A stretch of 64,000 bases of DNA from Neolewinella lacunae. Its GTDB lineage: Bacteria; Bacteroidota; Bacteroidia; Chitinophagales; Saprospiraceae. The DNA is taken from NCBI RefSeq assembly GCF_014349155.1, contig NZ_JACSIT010000050.1, positions 64,501 through 128,500 on the forward strand, in the 5' to 3' direction. The notes under the pieces were generated by a model. That model saw only the letters and a program-made list of their open reading frames with translations. It searched no databases and was not told the DNA's origin. Shown here in pieces: positions 43,851 through 53,500 of this stretch; within the stretch, counting starts at the first letter, position 1; every line of letters starts with the position of its first letter. The position numbers and the translations under genes are program-made.

Positions 43851-43914
43851 CTCAGTTTAGTCTTTAATCCCTCTCCCTCGGTCCCTCTCCAAGGGAGAGG
43901 GATGACCTTTCGAG
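43851..43914 (+). repeat. CTCAGTTTAG repeat, copy 1 (interrupted by a MITE)
   Basis: 64 bases almost identical to 57436-57499: CTCAGTTTAGTCTTTAATCC, then a CCCTCTCC/GGGAGAGGG hairpin and GATGACCTTTCGAG. The sequence after the MITE (AGCAAAATTTTATTT) continues the match to 57516 and beyond. Confidence 0.8.
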
Positions 43915-43918
43915 TTAA

Positions 43919-44092
43919 GAGCGTGTCAAAATTTTTACTTCCTGATAACCAAGCAGTTTGCTACGCAGTACTTCGTGCTATGAACCTGGCGTCACAAAAA
44001 ATGGCTTACGTAGTCCACTATGCGCGCAATTTTTTGTCTAGCCAGAACCATAAGTCATTGATTATCAGTTCTTAAAAATTTTAGACACGCTC
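43919..44092. mobile_element. MITE copy 1
   Basis: 174 bases without a gene. The ends are inverted repeats, GAGCGTGTC...GACACGCTC, extending imperfectly to about 34 bases (…CTGATAACCAA against CTGATAATCAA). Flanked by TAA on both sides (43916-43918, 44093-44095), which fits a 3-bp target duplication. Nearly identical in the middle to 54895-55066. The transposase family (IS5-like, from the TNA-type duplication) is inference. Confidence 0.8.
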
Positions 44093-44290
44093 TAAATTTC
44101 GGTAAAAAGCAAAATTTTATTTTGCCAGGTTAGCTTCCGGAGCCAGGAGAGGAGGGTTTCCCCTTGGTTATAGCAAGGTGATACCCTCGAAATGACTAAA
44201 CGGGGTGCACGAACTACTGCAACGCAAATCGCTCCAGTTCAGTAATAATTCCCTGTTCGCCCCCCCCGCCCGAGGCAGCCTGGTCGGGGA

Positions 44291-45049
44291 TTATTCCTTG
44301 GCGGGATCCCAGATCCCTTCCTTAGGCAGTTGGGTTACTTCGGCCAGAAAACTGGCCAATGCTTCGGGGGCGTCGACGTAGACTTTGATTTTTTGCTCCT
44401 TGCCTTTGGCGTCGGTGTAGCGCAGTACGGTGGCGGGGATATCGGTCGGGATTTCCGTGGTGGGATAAACCGGAGCCAGATCTGCGGCTGCCAGGCGGTT
44501 GAATTGCTCTACCAGGTCGCTGTACTGAAAAAACTGCAATTGCTGGGTATGCAAGCCTTGTTGGCGCAGGCCCTTTTTGGCGTCGAGCACCAGCAGGCCT
44601 CCTTCAAACAGGCGAAGGGTATACTCGGGGCAGTTGCCGTAGCAGGGGGTGGTGTACACTTCGAAGACCTGGGGGGCCTGGATTTTGCTGACGACAACGG
44701 CTCCACCGCCGACCGGAGCGGTTCCGGTGTTGCTTTTCTGCCCTGCCTGGGGAGCAGTGGTGGCACTGCGGTCACGGACAACGGGGGTGGTGCGGCCGGG
44801 GCCCATGCGTTTGGCTTCGGCGGGGTCGGGCAGTTCTTCGGGGGAGGCGGCGGCGGGTGTTTCGGTCATTTCCCGTTCGGGGCTCCCGGCCAATGCCTCG
44901 GGCGTCTTTTGCCCGGCGCGCAGGCCCGCCGTGGTATTGGGCGTCGGCTGGGCAAAAGCCGGTCCGGCGGTCCCGCTACCGTCGGTCAGATCGCGGTTGC
45001 AGGAGAAGCAAAGAAATACAAGGAGAAGCAACACAAAGAAGTAACGCAT
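44291..45049 (-). CDS. DUF6438 lipoprotein
   Basis: 252 residues from the ATG at 45049 (MRYFFVLLLLVFLCFSC), a lipoprotein signal with the cysteine at residue 17. A long Ala/Pro/Glu/Gly-rich linker (residues ~20-120) leads to a C-terminal domain with FEVYTTPCYGNCPEYTL, the CYGxCPxY signature of DUF6438, about residues 130-240. The two cysteines could form a disulfide or bind metal. Function unknown. It has a TAATTTTG element about 55 bases upstream. Confidence 0.7.
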   Translation of the reverse strand: MRYFFVLLLLVFLCFSCNRDLTDGSGTAGPAFAQPTPNTTAGLRAGQKTPEALAGSPEREMTETPAAASPEELPDPAEAKRMGPGRTTPVVRDRSATTAPQAGQKSNTGTAPVGGGAVVVSKIQAPQVFEVYTTPCYGNCPEYTLRLFEGGLLVLDAKKGLRQQGLHTQQLQFFQYSDLVEQFNRLAAADLAPVYPTTEIPTDIPATVLRYTDAKGKEQKIKVYVDAPEALASFLAEVTQLPKEGIWDPAKE

Positions 45050-45100
45050 CGGATAGGGGTATTTTGAGACTTGTCGCCGCAGAAACAAGTCACGGAGAGG

Positions 45101-45108
45101 CAAAATTA
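45101..45108 (-). promoter_or_regulatory. putative promoter of the DUF6438 gene
   Basis: TAATTTTG on the minus strand, exact TAnnTTTG. Confidence 0.45.
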
Positions 45109-45218
45109 CGCATTTGACGCTGTTTGCGTCGGGAAGTAACGCCCACTCTTCGGTCGAGGGGCAGACAAGGCCGGTAGTTTTTCCGACGGAAGCGGGTTAA
45201 ACCAGCGCTGGCATGGTC

Positions 45219-45286
45219 CTTCCCATTGCTCAATGTCCCAACTCCCCCCTTCGGGGGGTCGGGGGGGAGCACCTGCGGCCGCGCCC
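45219..45286 (-). repeat. composite repeat, copy 2: GC hairpin joined to dispersed motif
   Basis: Same layout as 31557-31623: CTTCCCATTGCTC, CTCCCCCCTTCGGGGGG, G run, then motif copy 11 (45269-45286). It ends directly at the yidC stop codon. Confidence 0.7.
45269..45286 (-). repeat. dispersed bipartite motif, copy 11
   Basis: GGGCGC-GGC-CGCAGGTGC on the minus strand, exact; two bases from the yidC stop. Confidence 0.7.
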
Positions 45287-45287
45287 C

Positions 45288-47171
45288 TTATTTCTGTCCC
45301 TTCTTAGCCTGCTGCCGCTGCTGTTCGGCCAAAGCCTCCTGGAAGCGGGCGGTGAAGCCACTTTTTTTCTTGGGTTTCTTCTTGTTTTCCTGGAGTTTGG
45401 CCAGCAGCTTGTCTTCGTCGATCAGGAAGTTCTTGGTCACGATCGTCTGCAGGATATTGAGCGTGTTGGAGAAGAACAGGTAGGCCGTAAGGCCGGAGGC
45501 GAAGCTGTTGAAAAAGCCGAGGAAGAGGATGGGCATCACGTACTGGAAGTACTTCATCATGGGCTGGGCGCTGTAGTCCATGTGCCGGCTGTTGTAGTAG
45601 GCGTAGATGACGGTGGTGATGGCCCAGAGCACGGCGAAGAGGCTGATGTGGCCCTGCATGAAGGGAATCCATTCGGGGATTTTTGTCAGCACGTCGTAGG
45701 TACTCAGGTCGTTGGCCCAGAGGAAGTTTTCCTGCCGGAACTCGATCGAGGCCGGGAAGAAACGGTAGAGGGCAAACCAGATTGGCATCTGCAAAAGCAT
45801 CGGCAGACAGCCGCCCAGCGGACTGGCCCCGTACTCCTGGTACATTTTCATCTGCTCCATTTGCTGGGCCTGGGGATCGTCTTTGAACCTGGCCTTCATC
45901 TTTTCCAATTCGGGCTTCAGGACCTGCATTTTCATGTTGCTCACCAGCATTTTGTAGGTCAGGGGATACAGGAGCAACTTAACGATGAGGGTAAGGACCA
46001 GAATGGCAATACCCATGTTGCTGATGAAGCCGGAGAGGAATTTGAACATCGGGCGGATCACCCAGCGGTTGATGGCCCCGAAGATGGAGTTGCCGAAGGA
46101 AATGACGTCGCTCAGCTCGTGCCCCACGGCCCGGAGGCGGTCAAAATCATTGGGACCGACGTAAAACTGCATTCCTACCGTTTCGGAGCTGGAGCCGCCG
46201 AGGGGGATGTTCAGGGTTGCCGATACTTTCTTGAGGTCTTCGGCGGCGTCAACGTCGCCGAAGGTCTCGGTGGCCAGGACGCTGCCGGGGGCGAAGCTTT
46301 CGTCAGCAATGAGCGCAGCCGTAAAGAACTGCTGCGAGCCGGCCACCCACTTCAGCCGCTCTTCGCCCAGGGTTTCCGTATCGGAGCTGGTGCAGGAGCA
46401 GTAATCGGTGCTTTCATCGACGGGTTTGAAGTAGAGGGTCGAGTAATTCGCCTCGTACTGGCTGTTCTTCTCGATCTTATCCATGTAGTTGTCCCACACC
46501 AGTTTCACGCCGGCGCCCTGGTTGGTCAGCACCTGGTTGAGGCCCTCGAAGCGGATGTCGTAGTCGAGCAGGTAATTGTCTTCGCTCAGGGTGTAGCGTT
46601 GCTCGAAGTAGCCGCCGCCGCTGGTGGGGGCCCGCAGCACGAGGGTATTGCCCTGCACCTGGGGGGTGAAGTAGAGGTCGCCCGTCCGGATGCCCTCCCC
46701 GCTGACGCCATTGACGGGCAGGATGTACTCAAAGCGGTTTTTGGCGTCTTCCAGGAGGTAGAGGGGCAGGTGGATTTCGTTGCCCTTGGGGTCTTCCACT
46801 ACTTTAGCGTAGTTGGAAAGTTCCACGCGTTTGATGGTGCCGCCTTTGGTGTTGAAGGTGACCGTCATCAGGTCATTGGCCAGAGTGACCTCTTCGGCCG
46901 TTCCGGCGGCGGCGGTAGCGAAACCACCGAAGGCGGTGGCGAAGCGCGCCAGCCGGGCGGAATCCGTCATGCCCTCCACTTCACCGGGAGTGAAGGGGTC
47001 TTCCACGATGGAAGCCTCCGTCATTTCCACCTGGTTGGCGGCGCGGATGGAATCCTGGTAATGCTGCTGGGCAGCAAGCTCTTCGGGGCTCGGGGCAATC
47101 ACCACCTGCCAGACGGCAAAAATGATGAGAATCAGCACCAAACCGACGATGCTCTTTCTGTCCATTTCCAT
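45288..47171 (-). CDS. yidC: membrane protein insertase YidC
   Basis: 627 residues. N-terminal anchor (KSIVGLVLILIIFAVWQVV), a large periplasmic domain up to about residue 360, then the insertase core with GCLPMLLQMPIWFALYRFF near 480 and the last helices (FLGFFNSFASGLTAYLFFSN) near 565, ending in a basic tail (KKPKKKSGF, QRQQAKKGQK). It inserts membrane proteins alone or with SecYEG. Own promoter at 47249-47256. Confidence 0.97.
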   Translation of the reverse strand: MEMDRKSIVGLVLILIIFAVWQVVIAPSPEELAAQQHYQDSIRAANQVEMTEASIVEDPFTPGEVEGMTDSARLARFATAFGGFATAAAGTAEEVTLANDLMTVTFNTKGGTIKRVELSNYAKVVEDPKGNEIHLPLYLLEDAKNRFEYILPVNGVSGEGIRTGDLYFTPQVQGNTLVLRAPTSGGGYFEQRYTLSEDNYLLDYDIRFEGLNQVLTNQGAGVKLVWDNYMDKIEKNSQYEANYSTLYFKPVDESTDYCSCTSSDTETLGEERLKWVAGSQQFFTAALIADESFAPGSVLATETFGDVDAAEDLKKVSATLNIPLGGSSSETVGMQFYVGPNDFDRLRAVGHELSDVISFGNSIFGAINRWVIRPMFKFLSGFISNMGIAILVLTLIVKLLLYPLTYKMLVSNMKMQVLKPELEKMKARFKDDPQAQQMEQMKMYQEYGASPLGGCLPMLLQMPIWFALYRFFPASIEFRQENFLWANDLSTYDVLTKIPEWIPFMQGHISLFAVLWAITTVIYAYYNSRHMDYSAQPMMKYFQYVMPILFLGFFNSFASGLTAYLFFSNTLNILQTIVTKNFLIDEDKLLAKLQENKKKPKKKSGFTARFQEALAEQQRQQAKKGQK

Positions 47172-47248
47172 AACTATCTCACTTTATCTATTTGTTCGGT
47201 ACCACACCGGCACCACTGGTACACCGCGCAGGGCAGCGCTCCGCGCCG

Positions 47249-47256
47249 CAAAGGTA
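47249..47256 (-). promoter_or_regulatory. putative promoter of yidC
   Basis: TACCTTTG on the minus strand, about 80 bases before the ATG at 47171. Confidence 0.55.
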
Positions 47257-47375
47257 CGCAAGCCCCGGAGATGTTAATTCATCTGTCTCGACTGGCAAAC
47301 GTTTTCCTTCGACCAATCTAAAGGACTTTCCAGGGCCAGCGGAGTCACTACGATCTATTGGGCGGGAAAGTATCC

Positions 47376-48173
47376 TCATTCGCGCCCGATCATTTCCCGC
47401 ACGGCGGCCCCGAAGCGCTCGTCGAGGATGGCCCGCCGGTGCCCCACGCCGGGCAGTTCCACGAGGCGGATTCTGGCGGGGTCAATGGCCGCGAGTTGCT
47501 GGCCCATGGCCAGGGGAATGAGTTCGTCTTCTCCACCGTGCAGGATCGTCACCGGCGCGCGGGATGCGGCCAGGTGGCGGGCATTGTCGAGGTCGTATTT
47601 CATCAGGAAGTCCGGAAAAAAGGGAAAAAATTCGTTTTTCATGGCCCGCAGGCTGGTGTAGGGCGCTACCAGCACCACGCCGCCGGGCGCGTTATTGGCC
47701 GCCAAATAGCTGGCCGGCCCCGTGCCCAGGGAATAGCCGAGGAGGAAGATCCGGTCTTCGGCGTACTGGCTTTTCAGGTGGTCGTAGACGGCTTGCAGAT
47801 CTTCCGTCAGGTGCCGCTCCTCCGCGATTTGGCCGCTGCTTTTGCCAAAGCCCCGGTAATCCACGAGGAACAGGTCATAGCCCAGTTGCTGGATGCTGCG
47901 CGTCTGGTGCAGGCTGCGGCCGTTGTTGCCTACGTTGCCGTGCAGGTAGAGGAAGACGCCTTTGGAGGGCGCGGAACGCAGGTGCAGGGCGTGGATGCGC
48001 TGGCCGTCGGGGAGCTCCACCCAGGTTTCAGGGTGCTCCCCGTAGGTAGCGTCCGCTGCCAGTACCCGGGGATGAAAGAGCAAGGATTCCTGCCAGAAAT
48101 ACAGGCCCACCCCCACGAGAAGGTACAGCCCCAGGCCAACAATCAATAACCGACGGATCCATTTCATAAGCAT
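47376..48173 (-). CDS. alpha/beta hydrolase, membrane-anchored (BEM46-like)
   Basis: 265 residues. One N-terminal membrane segment (RRLLIVGLGLYLLVGVGLYF), then the alpha/beta hydrolase fold with the nucleophile elbow GYSLGTG near residue 140, LVDYRGFGKSSG near 100 and the late DE/GVGHR region near 235-245. BEM46-type proteins are serine hydrolases of unclear substrate. It contains motif copy 12 in frame (LHLRSAP). Confidence 0.8.
   Translation of the reverse strand: MLMKWIRRLLIVGLGLYLLVGVGLYFWQESLLFHPRVLAADATYGEHPETWVELPDGQRIHALHLRSAPSKGVFLYLHGNVGNNGRSLHQTRSIQQLGYDLFLVDYRGFGKSSGQIAEERHLTEDLQAVYDHLKSQYAEDRIFLLGYSLGTGPASYLAANNAPGGVVLVAPYTSLRAMKNEFFPFFPDFLMKYDLDNARHLAASRAPVTILHGGEDELIPLAMGQQLAAIDPARIRLVELPGVGHRRAILDERFGAAVREMIGRE
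47967..47985 (+). repeat. dispersed bipartite motif, copy 12
   Basis: GGGCGC-GGAA-CGCAGGTGC, exact with a 4-base spacer; antisense in the hydrolase gene, where the coding strand reads LHLRSAP. Confidence 0.7.
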
Positions 48174-48293
48174 TGCGCGCTTTCCTTCCCTGAGGGCAGG
48201 CCCATAGTAACGCGCTGGAGACCAGGCGGTTTGCGGGAAGCAACGTTAAGAAAAAGGAAAGCAGGGCCGTGCGTACCCCAAGCATGGAAGCCC

Positions 48294-48331
48294 AAAAAAA
48301 TCAGCCCCACCTCCCAGGAGGGAAGCGGGGC
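48294..48331 (-). terminator. terminator of the H3TH/OmpA pair
   Basis: Minus strand GCCCCGCTTCCC, 4-base loop, GGGAGGTGGGGC, then TGATTTTTTT. It lies 39 bases after the H3TH stop. Confidence 0.85.
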
Positions 48332-48369
48332 CGGAAAACCTTGAGGTCAATCAGGTCAACCTCAGCAAT

Positions 48370-49350
48370 CTATCTTCCGCCGTCCAGGCTATCCTGGAGG
48401 GCTTTGAGCGCGGCCCATTCGCCGGAGGCGGCCAGCGCGGCCTGCTGGGGCCAGGTGCTGGGGTCGGCGAGCTTGAAGTGGGGGCCGGCACCGTCCAGGA
48501 TCGCCTGGATGCGGGCTACGTCGGCCACGGCCAGCTCCGACCAGGTGTTGATGCCATCGGCTTTGAGCAGTCCTTCGATCTTGGGCCCGATGCCTTCGAT
48601 CACCTTCAGGTCGTTGGGGTTAGAGCTGCCGAAGCCCAGCTTGCGGGCGGCCAGCTTTTCGAACTTGGAGTCGGTCTCAAAGTCGCCCACCGTCTCCCGA
48701 CCCGCGTCGGTAAATTTCTGGTAGCGGATGAGTTCCTCCCACTCGCCGGCGGCGGCGAGGCTGGCCTGGTGGGGCCAGCTGGTGGGGTCGCAGATGGCGA
48801 AGTTCTTGCCCGCCGCGTCAAGGTGGGCCCGCAGGTCGTTGGGGTCGGCGACGGCCAGTTCAGACCAGTTGCGGTAACCCGCCGCGAGGAGAACGTCGTT
48901 AACCTTCGGGCCAACGCCTTCGATGATCTGGAAGTTATCGGGCTCGAACAAGCCAGCGTAGAGGGAGCCGGTGGCGCTGCCATCCCCGCCTGCGCCCATC
49001 GCGGCAATGCCCAGGGCCGTTGCTTCGGCGGCCTGCTCGGCGGCAAATTTGAGGGTTTGCTTATCGGCTTCGCAGCGTTGCAGGGAGGTCCGCAGGTCGG
49101 CTTCCAGCTTGTGGCTTTCGTCGAGTTGGTACTTCAGGCTCTGGTAGTCGGTTTCCCACTTGGTGGCCGCCGCGTGGTAGCGGTCGCGGTCGCGTTCAAT
49201 GGCTTCAACGTCCACTTTGGTGTCTCCGCCGCGGGTCAGCAGCCAGGTCAAAAGGGAGCCCAGCAGGAAGGCGCCCAGGGTCCAGAGCCAGTACCAGGGG
49301 CAATGGGCCCAGAAAAAGTGGTCGCCGGCGTCGAGAAGGATATAAGTCAT
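48370..49350 (-). CDS. membrane-anchored protein with two H3TH domains
   Basis: 326 residues. A transmembrane segment near 20-40 (WYWLWTLGAFLLGSLLTWLL), a coiled-coil of about 60 residues, then two related domains of about 75 residues: FQIIEGVGPKVNDVLLAAG near 140 and LKVIEGIGPKIEGLLKADG near 248, each followed by a WPxQA(S/A)LAA(A/S)GEW motif. These are helix-3-turn-helix (FEN-1-like, COG3743) folds that bind DNA or proteins. Downstream of the OmpA gene after 31 bases and in the same operon. Confidence 0.8.
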   Translation of the reverse strand: MTYILLDAGDHFFWAHCPWYWLWTLGAFLLGSLLTWLLTRGGDTKVDVEAIERDRDRYHAAATKWETDYQSLKYQLDESHKLEADLRTSLQRCEADKQTLKFAAEQAAEATALGIAAMGAGGDGSATGSLYAGLFEPDNFQIIEGVGPKVNDVLLAAGYRNWSELAVADPNDLRAHLDAAGKNFAICDPTSWPHQASLAAAGEWEELIRYQKFTDAGRETVGDFETDSKFEKLAARKLGFGSSNPNDLKVIEGIGPKIEGLLKADGINTWSELAVADVARIQAILDGAGPHFKLADPSTWPQQAALAASGEWAALKALQDSLDGGR

Positions 49351-49381
49351 GATAATGGAATGTTACGTTAGATGGATGTGG

Positions 49382-50236
49382 TTACTGGGCACTGAGCTTG
49401 ACGTTGGTGCGGCGGTTTTGTCGGCGACCATCGGGCGTGGCGTTGCTGGCGCGGGGGTTGGATTCCCCTTCGGAGCGGGTCGTAATGCGATCGGCCGGAG
49501 CCCCGTTGCGCACCAGAATGTCCTTGACGAAGTCGGCCCGGCGCTGCCCGAGTTTGAGGTTAAACTCGTCGGTGTCCACGTTGTCGGTATGGCCCGTTAA
49601 CACCACCCTTTCGTTGGTCTGCTTCAGGCGCTCGGCGAGTTTCTCCAGATAGGCATCGATGGCGGGGTCAATGTCTTTCTGGGCACTGTTGAAGGGGAAA
49701 AGGACGTCGATCTCATCCTTGTCGAGCTGGACAATCTCGGGGGCATCTTCCGTTTTGGGGGCGGCCCGGAGTCCAAACTGGCCGGCAATCCAGGGCGAAG
49801 CCGCCGGTTCTCCGTCGAGGCGCTCAGCCAGGGTGAGGATGCGGTCGGCCGGAATATCCGTTTCGCGCACCACCAGGTCTTTGATCGCCTGGGCCCGCAT
49901 CAGGCCCATGTTTTCAAAACCAGGGGGTGCCGGTTCGCTGCCGTAGTAGTAGCCGTAGACGTTGAGGAGCTGGTCAGGACTGGCCCCGTAGGCCCGCACC
50001 AGCGAATCCCGCAGGGCTGGCCACAGGTCCCCGGTCAGCACCGTAGCATCCCCGAGCGTGGAGGCAATGGCGTAATCATTGGTGACGGCGGGTGTCGCAG
50101 GTTGCTCCGTCGGTGCCACGGCACCATCCCCACCACCTTCCGGACAACACGTGGGTTTCACGCACGTATAGAAGGTGATCAGGAAAAAGAGCAACCACGC
50201 CAACGCCATCACGAAAAATTTCATGATATTGGACAT
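49382..50236 (-). CDS. OmpA-family cell envelope protein
   Basis: 284 residues from the ATG at 50236 (MSNIMKFFVMALAW). One N-terminal membrane helix, a linker region with internal partial repeats, and the C-terminal OmpA peptidoglycan-binding domain (VVLTGHTDNVDTDEFNLKLG near 225, then NRRTNVKL at the end). The D/R pair that binds meso-DAP is visible. It attaches the envelope to the wall. It is the first gene of a two-gene operon with the H3TH protein. Confidence 0.88.
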   Translation of the reverse strand: MSNIMKFFVMALAWLLFFLITFYTCVKPTCCPEGGGDGAVAPTEQPATPAVTNDYAIASTLGDATVLTGDLWPALRDSLVRAYGASPDQLLNVYGYYYGSEPAPPGFENMGLMRAQAIKDLVVRETDIPADRILTLAERLDGEPAASPWIAGQFGLRAAPKTEDAPEIVQLDKDEIDVLFPFNSAQKDIDPAIDAYLEKLAERLKQTNERVVLTGHTDNVDTDEFNLKLGQRRADFVKDILVRNGAPADRITTRSEGESNPRASNATPDGRRQNRRTNVKLSAQ

Positions 50237-50552
50237 ACAGTATAGTGTGGTTGTTAAATGACTCGATGGGTGTACCAACCTACCGCGTTCGGTGGATGAC
50301 GCTGAGGACCGGCCAGTCCGGCATGAACGCCCGCAGGTGGCAGCGGGCGAAAAGAGCGGCCATTGTCCCCGCCAATTTAGTCATATGGCGGGAATTTGCA
50401 AGCGTAAGCGCCCTTTTTTTAGGGTGTTGGGTGGGTTTTCGTTCACTTTCCGCTTCCGGTCCCCGCCACCCGAACTTCTCCGGTGCCACCGCCCCCGTCC
50501 CGCTTCCGCCTTATCTTCGCCGCCGGTCCCGCATCCCGTAATTTGATTTACC
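50237..50552. other. divergent intergenic region before the caspase gene
   Basis: 316 bases with no gene. TATCTTCG at 50512-50519 is the likely caspase-gene promoter; no clear plus or minus element was seen for the OmpA gene. Confidence 0.5.
50512..50519 (+). promoter_or_regulatory. putative promoter of the caspase-like gene
   Basis: TATCTTCG (one mismatch from TAnnTTTG), 34 bases before the ATG at 50553. Confidence 0.4.
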
Positions 50553-53500
50553 ATGAAACTCTCCGGCTTTCGTCTTCCGTTGCTGCTTTTTTTTGTCTGG
50601 GCGCTGGCGCAGGTGCCGGGGTTTGGACAAGGAGCCACGCTGGTCATTCCCTCCGGCCACGGCCTACCCGTCCGGGAGGTGCTGCTCTCGCCGGCCGGCA
50701 AAATCGTCGCTACCGCCGGCAATGATTACCTGCTCAAACTCCGCACCTACCCCGCTGGTAAGGAACTGCTCAACCTTCCCGTCCAGCGACAATTCAAGGA
50801 CATCGATTTTGCCCGCAACGACCGCTTTCTGGCCTACCTCACCCACCAGCAATTCGGCCTCATCAACGCCGAAAAAGGCACCGTGGCCTGGGCCATCGAC
50901 TACACCAAGGCCGAGCGCCTGGCCTTCAGCCCCACCGAAGACCGCCTCTACCTTGCGCAAATGGCCACCTGCCAAACCGGAGCGCCCCGGGGCAACGACA
51001 CCATCCGCCTGCGCTACCTCGACTACCTGATGCCCTCGCCCAAAATTCTGGTCCACCGCAATATTCTGGTTGACGTAGGCAACTTCGGCTCGGTTGATCT
51101 GATGAGCCTTTCCCCGGACGGCAAGTACCTGCTCGTGGCCGGCACCCAAAAGCAAGCCCTGTTGTTTGACCTCAGCAGCACCGCCCCGGCCCAGCTGCTC
51201 ACGGGTGCCCGAAAGTTCCTCCCCAACGGCAACATCCTCTACTGCCAGGCCAGTTCGGCCACCGCCCTGCACTTCGCCGCCAAAACCCCGCAGGGCAGCC
51301 TCGTCTGGGAACGGACGGCCGACTACGGCGAAACGATCTTTCTGACCGGTTACCAGGGCATGATCAGCGCGGATGCCACCTCGGTTTTCATCAGCGTTGG
51401 CAGCAAATTCCTGACGGAGCTCCAAACCGCCACCGGCATACTGTTGCGCAGCGGCCGGGTGGAAAGCATCGAAAAGCCCTTTGCCGTGGCGGTGGCCGAC
51501 GGCGAGACGCTGCTGCTGGGCGGACTGGACGAAGACACGGGCATTTCGCGCCTCAGTCGCCGCGACCACCGCGTGGTGGGCCAGCTCGGTCCCCGCCTCG
51601 TTGCCGAGCGCTTCGTCGATGCGGTAGGTAAGCAGCGGGGCTTGGTCCTGGCCGGGGCGCAGGGCCTCAATTACTGGACGAGCCTTTACGATCGCTCGGT
51701 CATCAACCTGCCGCTGTTGCCCCAGGGCCGGCGGCTCCAGGCGGCGGGAAGCCCCGACGGCAACTACCTGGTTACGTACGGCCCCGACCAAAGTAGCCTG
51801 CTGGCCAGCGGCGGCATCCTTTACCTGCGCAGCGCCAGCATCCTCGGCCAAACCCGTACACTGAAAACGCAGATCGAGCAACCCCACCAGCTGGAATTCA
51901 GCCCCGATAGCCGCCACCTGCTGGTGGGCGGAGTGGGGGGCCTCGACGTCTTTGCCGTAGCCGACGGACGCCTGGTCTTTTCTCAGAAATTCAGCAGCGC
52001 GCGCTTCAATGCCTTGAATGCTTTTTTCACCGTCAGTTACACGGCCGGACCGTCGGCGGCGTTCAGTCCGGATGGTAAGGAACTGGTTTACCTCCTGCCC
52101 AGGGCCTCGGGCAACAGCCTGCCCGAACGGACGCTGACGCGGGCGACCCTGGACGGAGGGGCGGTGAAGTGGCAACGGCAGGTCAGGGGCGTGGCCGTTC
52201 GCTGGCCCACGGCGGCGACGGTGGTACTGACCGAAGACGCGCCTCTGGCCCACCAGCGCCTGAACGCCGCCGATGGTTCGCCCGCAGGAGCGGCGTTGCG
52301 GGTGGCGGGGGACATTCCCTCGGGGCGCATTTTCGAAACCTCGCCTAACGGCCGCTACCAGGCGGTACTGGCCAAAGACATTCCCCGGCTGGACCTGATC
52401 GACCTCAACAAGGGCCAGCTGCTGGCAACCCTCCGGGATTTCACCTACCGCGTTGACGACGTCAGTTTCTTTCACGACGATTTTCTGGTGACCACCGATA
52501 TGGCGGGCAAAATGAAGCTTTGGGACGCGCGGTCGGGCAAACTGCTGGCCGACTTCCTCTTCTTCCAGGACGACAACGACTGGGCGGTGCTCAGCCCCGA
52601 AGGTTTCTTCGACGGCTCCGAGGGGGCACTGGCCAAGGCCTACTACCGCACCGGCAACACTTTTGCCCCGCTGGAGCAGTACTACGCCAACTTTTACGTC
52701 CCGGGCCTCCTCGGCTCCCTGCTTCAAAGGGCGCCCATTGCACCTGCGGCCGCGCCCATCAGCACCCTCAACCCACCGCCCAAAGTCACCTTCACCCTCG
52801 CCACCGATACGCGCAACCTCTACACGGAAGACGAGGCGAACGACGAAAAAATCCCCCGCTTCGAACTCTCCTCACCGGAGGTGCGCATCACCGTCAGGGC
52901 CGAAGCGCCGAACGACGTGGTAAAGGAAATCCGCCTGTTCCACAACGGCAAAATCCTGGGTGAAGGCAGCCGCAATCTGGTGGTGGAAGAAGACGTGCAG
53001 CAGGGCAACACGGCCGAGCGGACTTACCGTTTCCGGCTGCTGCCCGGCGAAAACCGCATCCGCGTACTAGCCCTGAACAGCCAGCTGACGGAGAGCAAGC
53101 CCAGCGAATTCATTGCCAACTACACGAGCGCGGTACCCGAAACGAACGATGGCCGGCCCGTGCTTTTCCTGCTCGTGGCCGGCATCAACAGCTACCGCAA
53201 CAGCAACTACGACCTCAGCTACGCCCAGCCCGACGCCGAGGCTTTTCATACTGCCATCCGCGCCGGGGCCGCCGGCATCGTGGAACGCATCGAAGACTAT
53301 TACCTCCTCAACCAGGACGCTACGCGGGAAAAACTGCTGGCGGCCTTTGCCGACATCCGCGCCAAGGCCCGGCCCCAGGACCTGCTGGTGTTTTACTACG
53401 CTGGCCACGGGGAGATGCCCTACGGGGCCGAGGGCGACTTTTACCTGGTCTTGCACGGCGTGACGAATATCTTCGCCGACGGCACGGGCAGCGCCCGGGC

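Larger units (their letters stand above)
43518..44290. other. 773-base repeat-rich intergenic region
   Basis: Contains repeat R1 (43851-43914), the inserted MITE copy 1 (43919-44092) and R1's downstream half (about 44096-44145), and little else. The small open frame 43845-44075 lies across the MITE and is rejected. Confidence 0.6.

Noticed and set aside
43845-44075. 76-residue frame across the MITE
   Set aside because: Runs through repeat R1 and the MITE; the second MITE copy has no equivalent conserved frame.
45213-47321. 702-residue plus-strand frame over yidC
   Set aside because: Shadow of YidC; begins inside the composite repeat.
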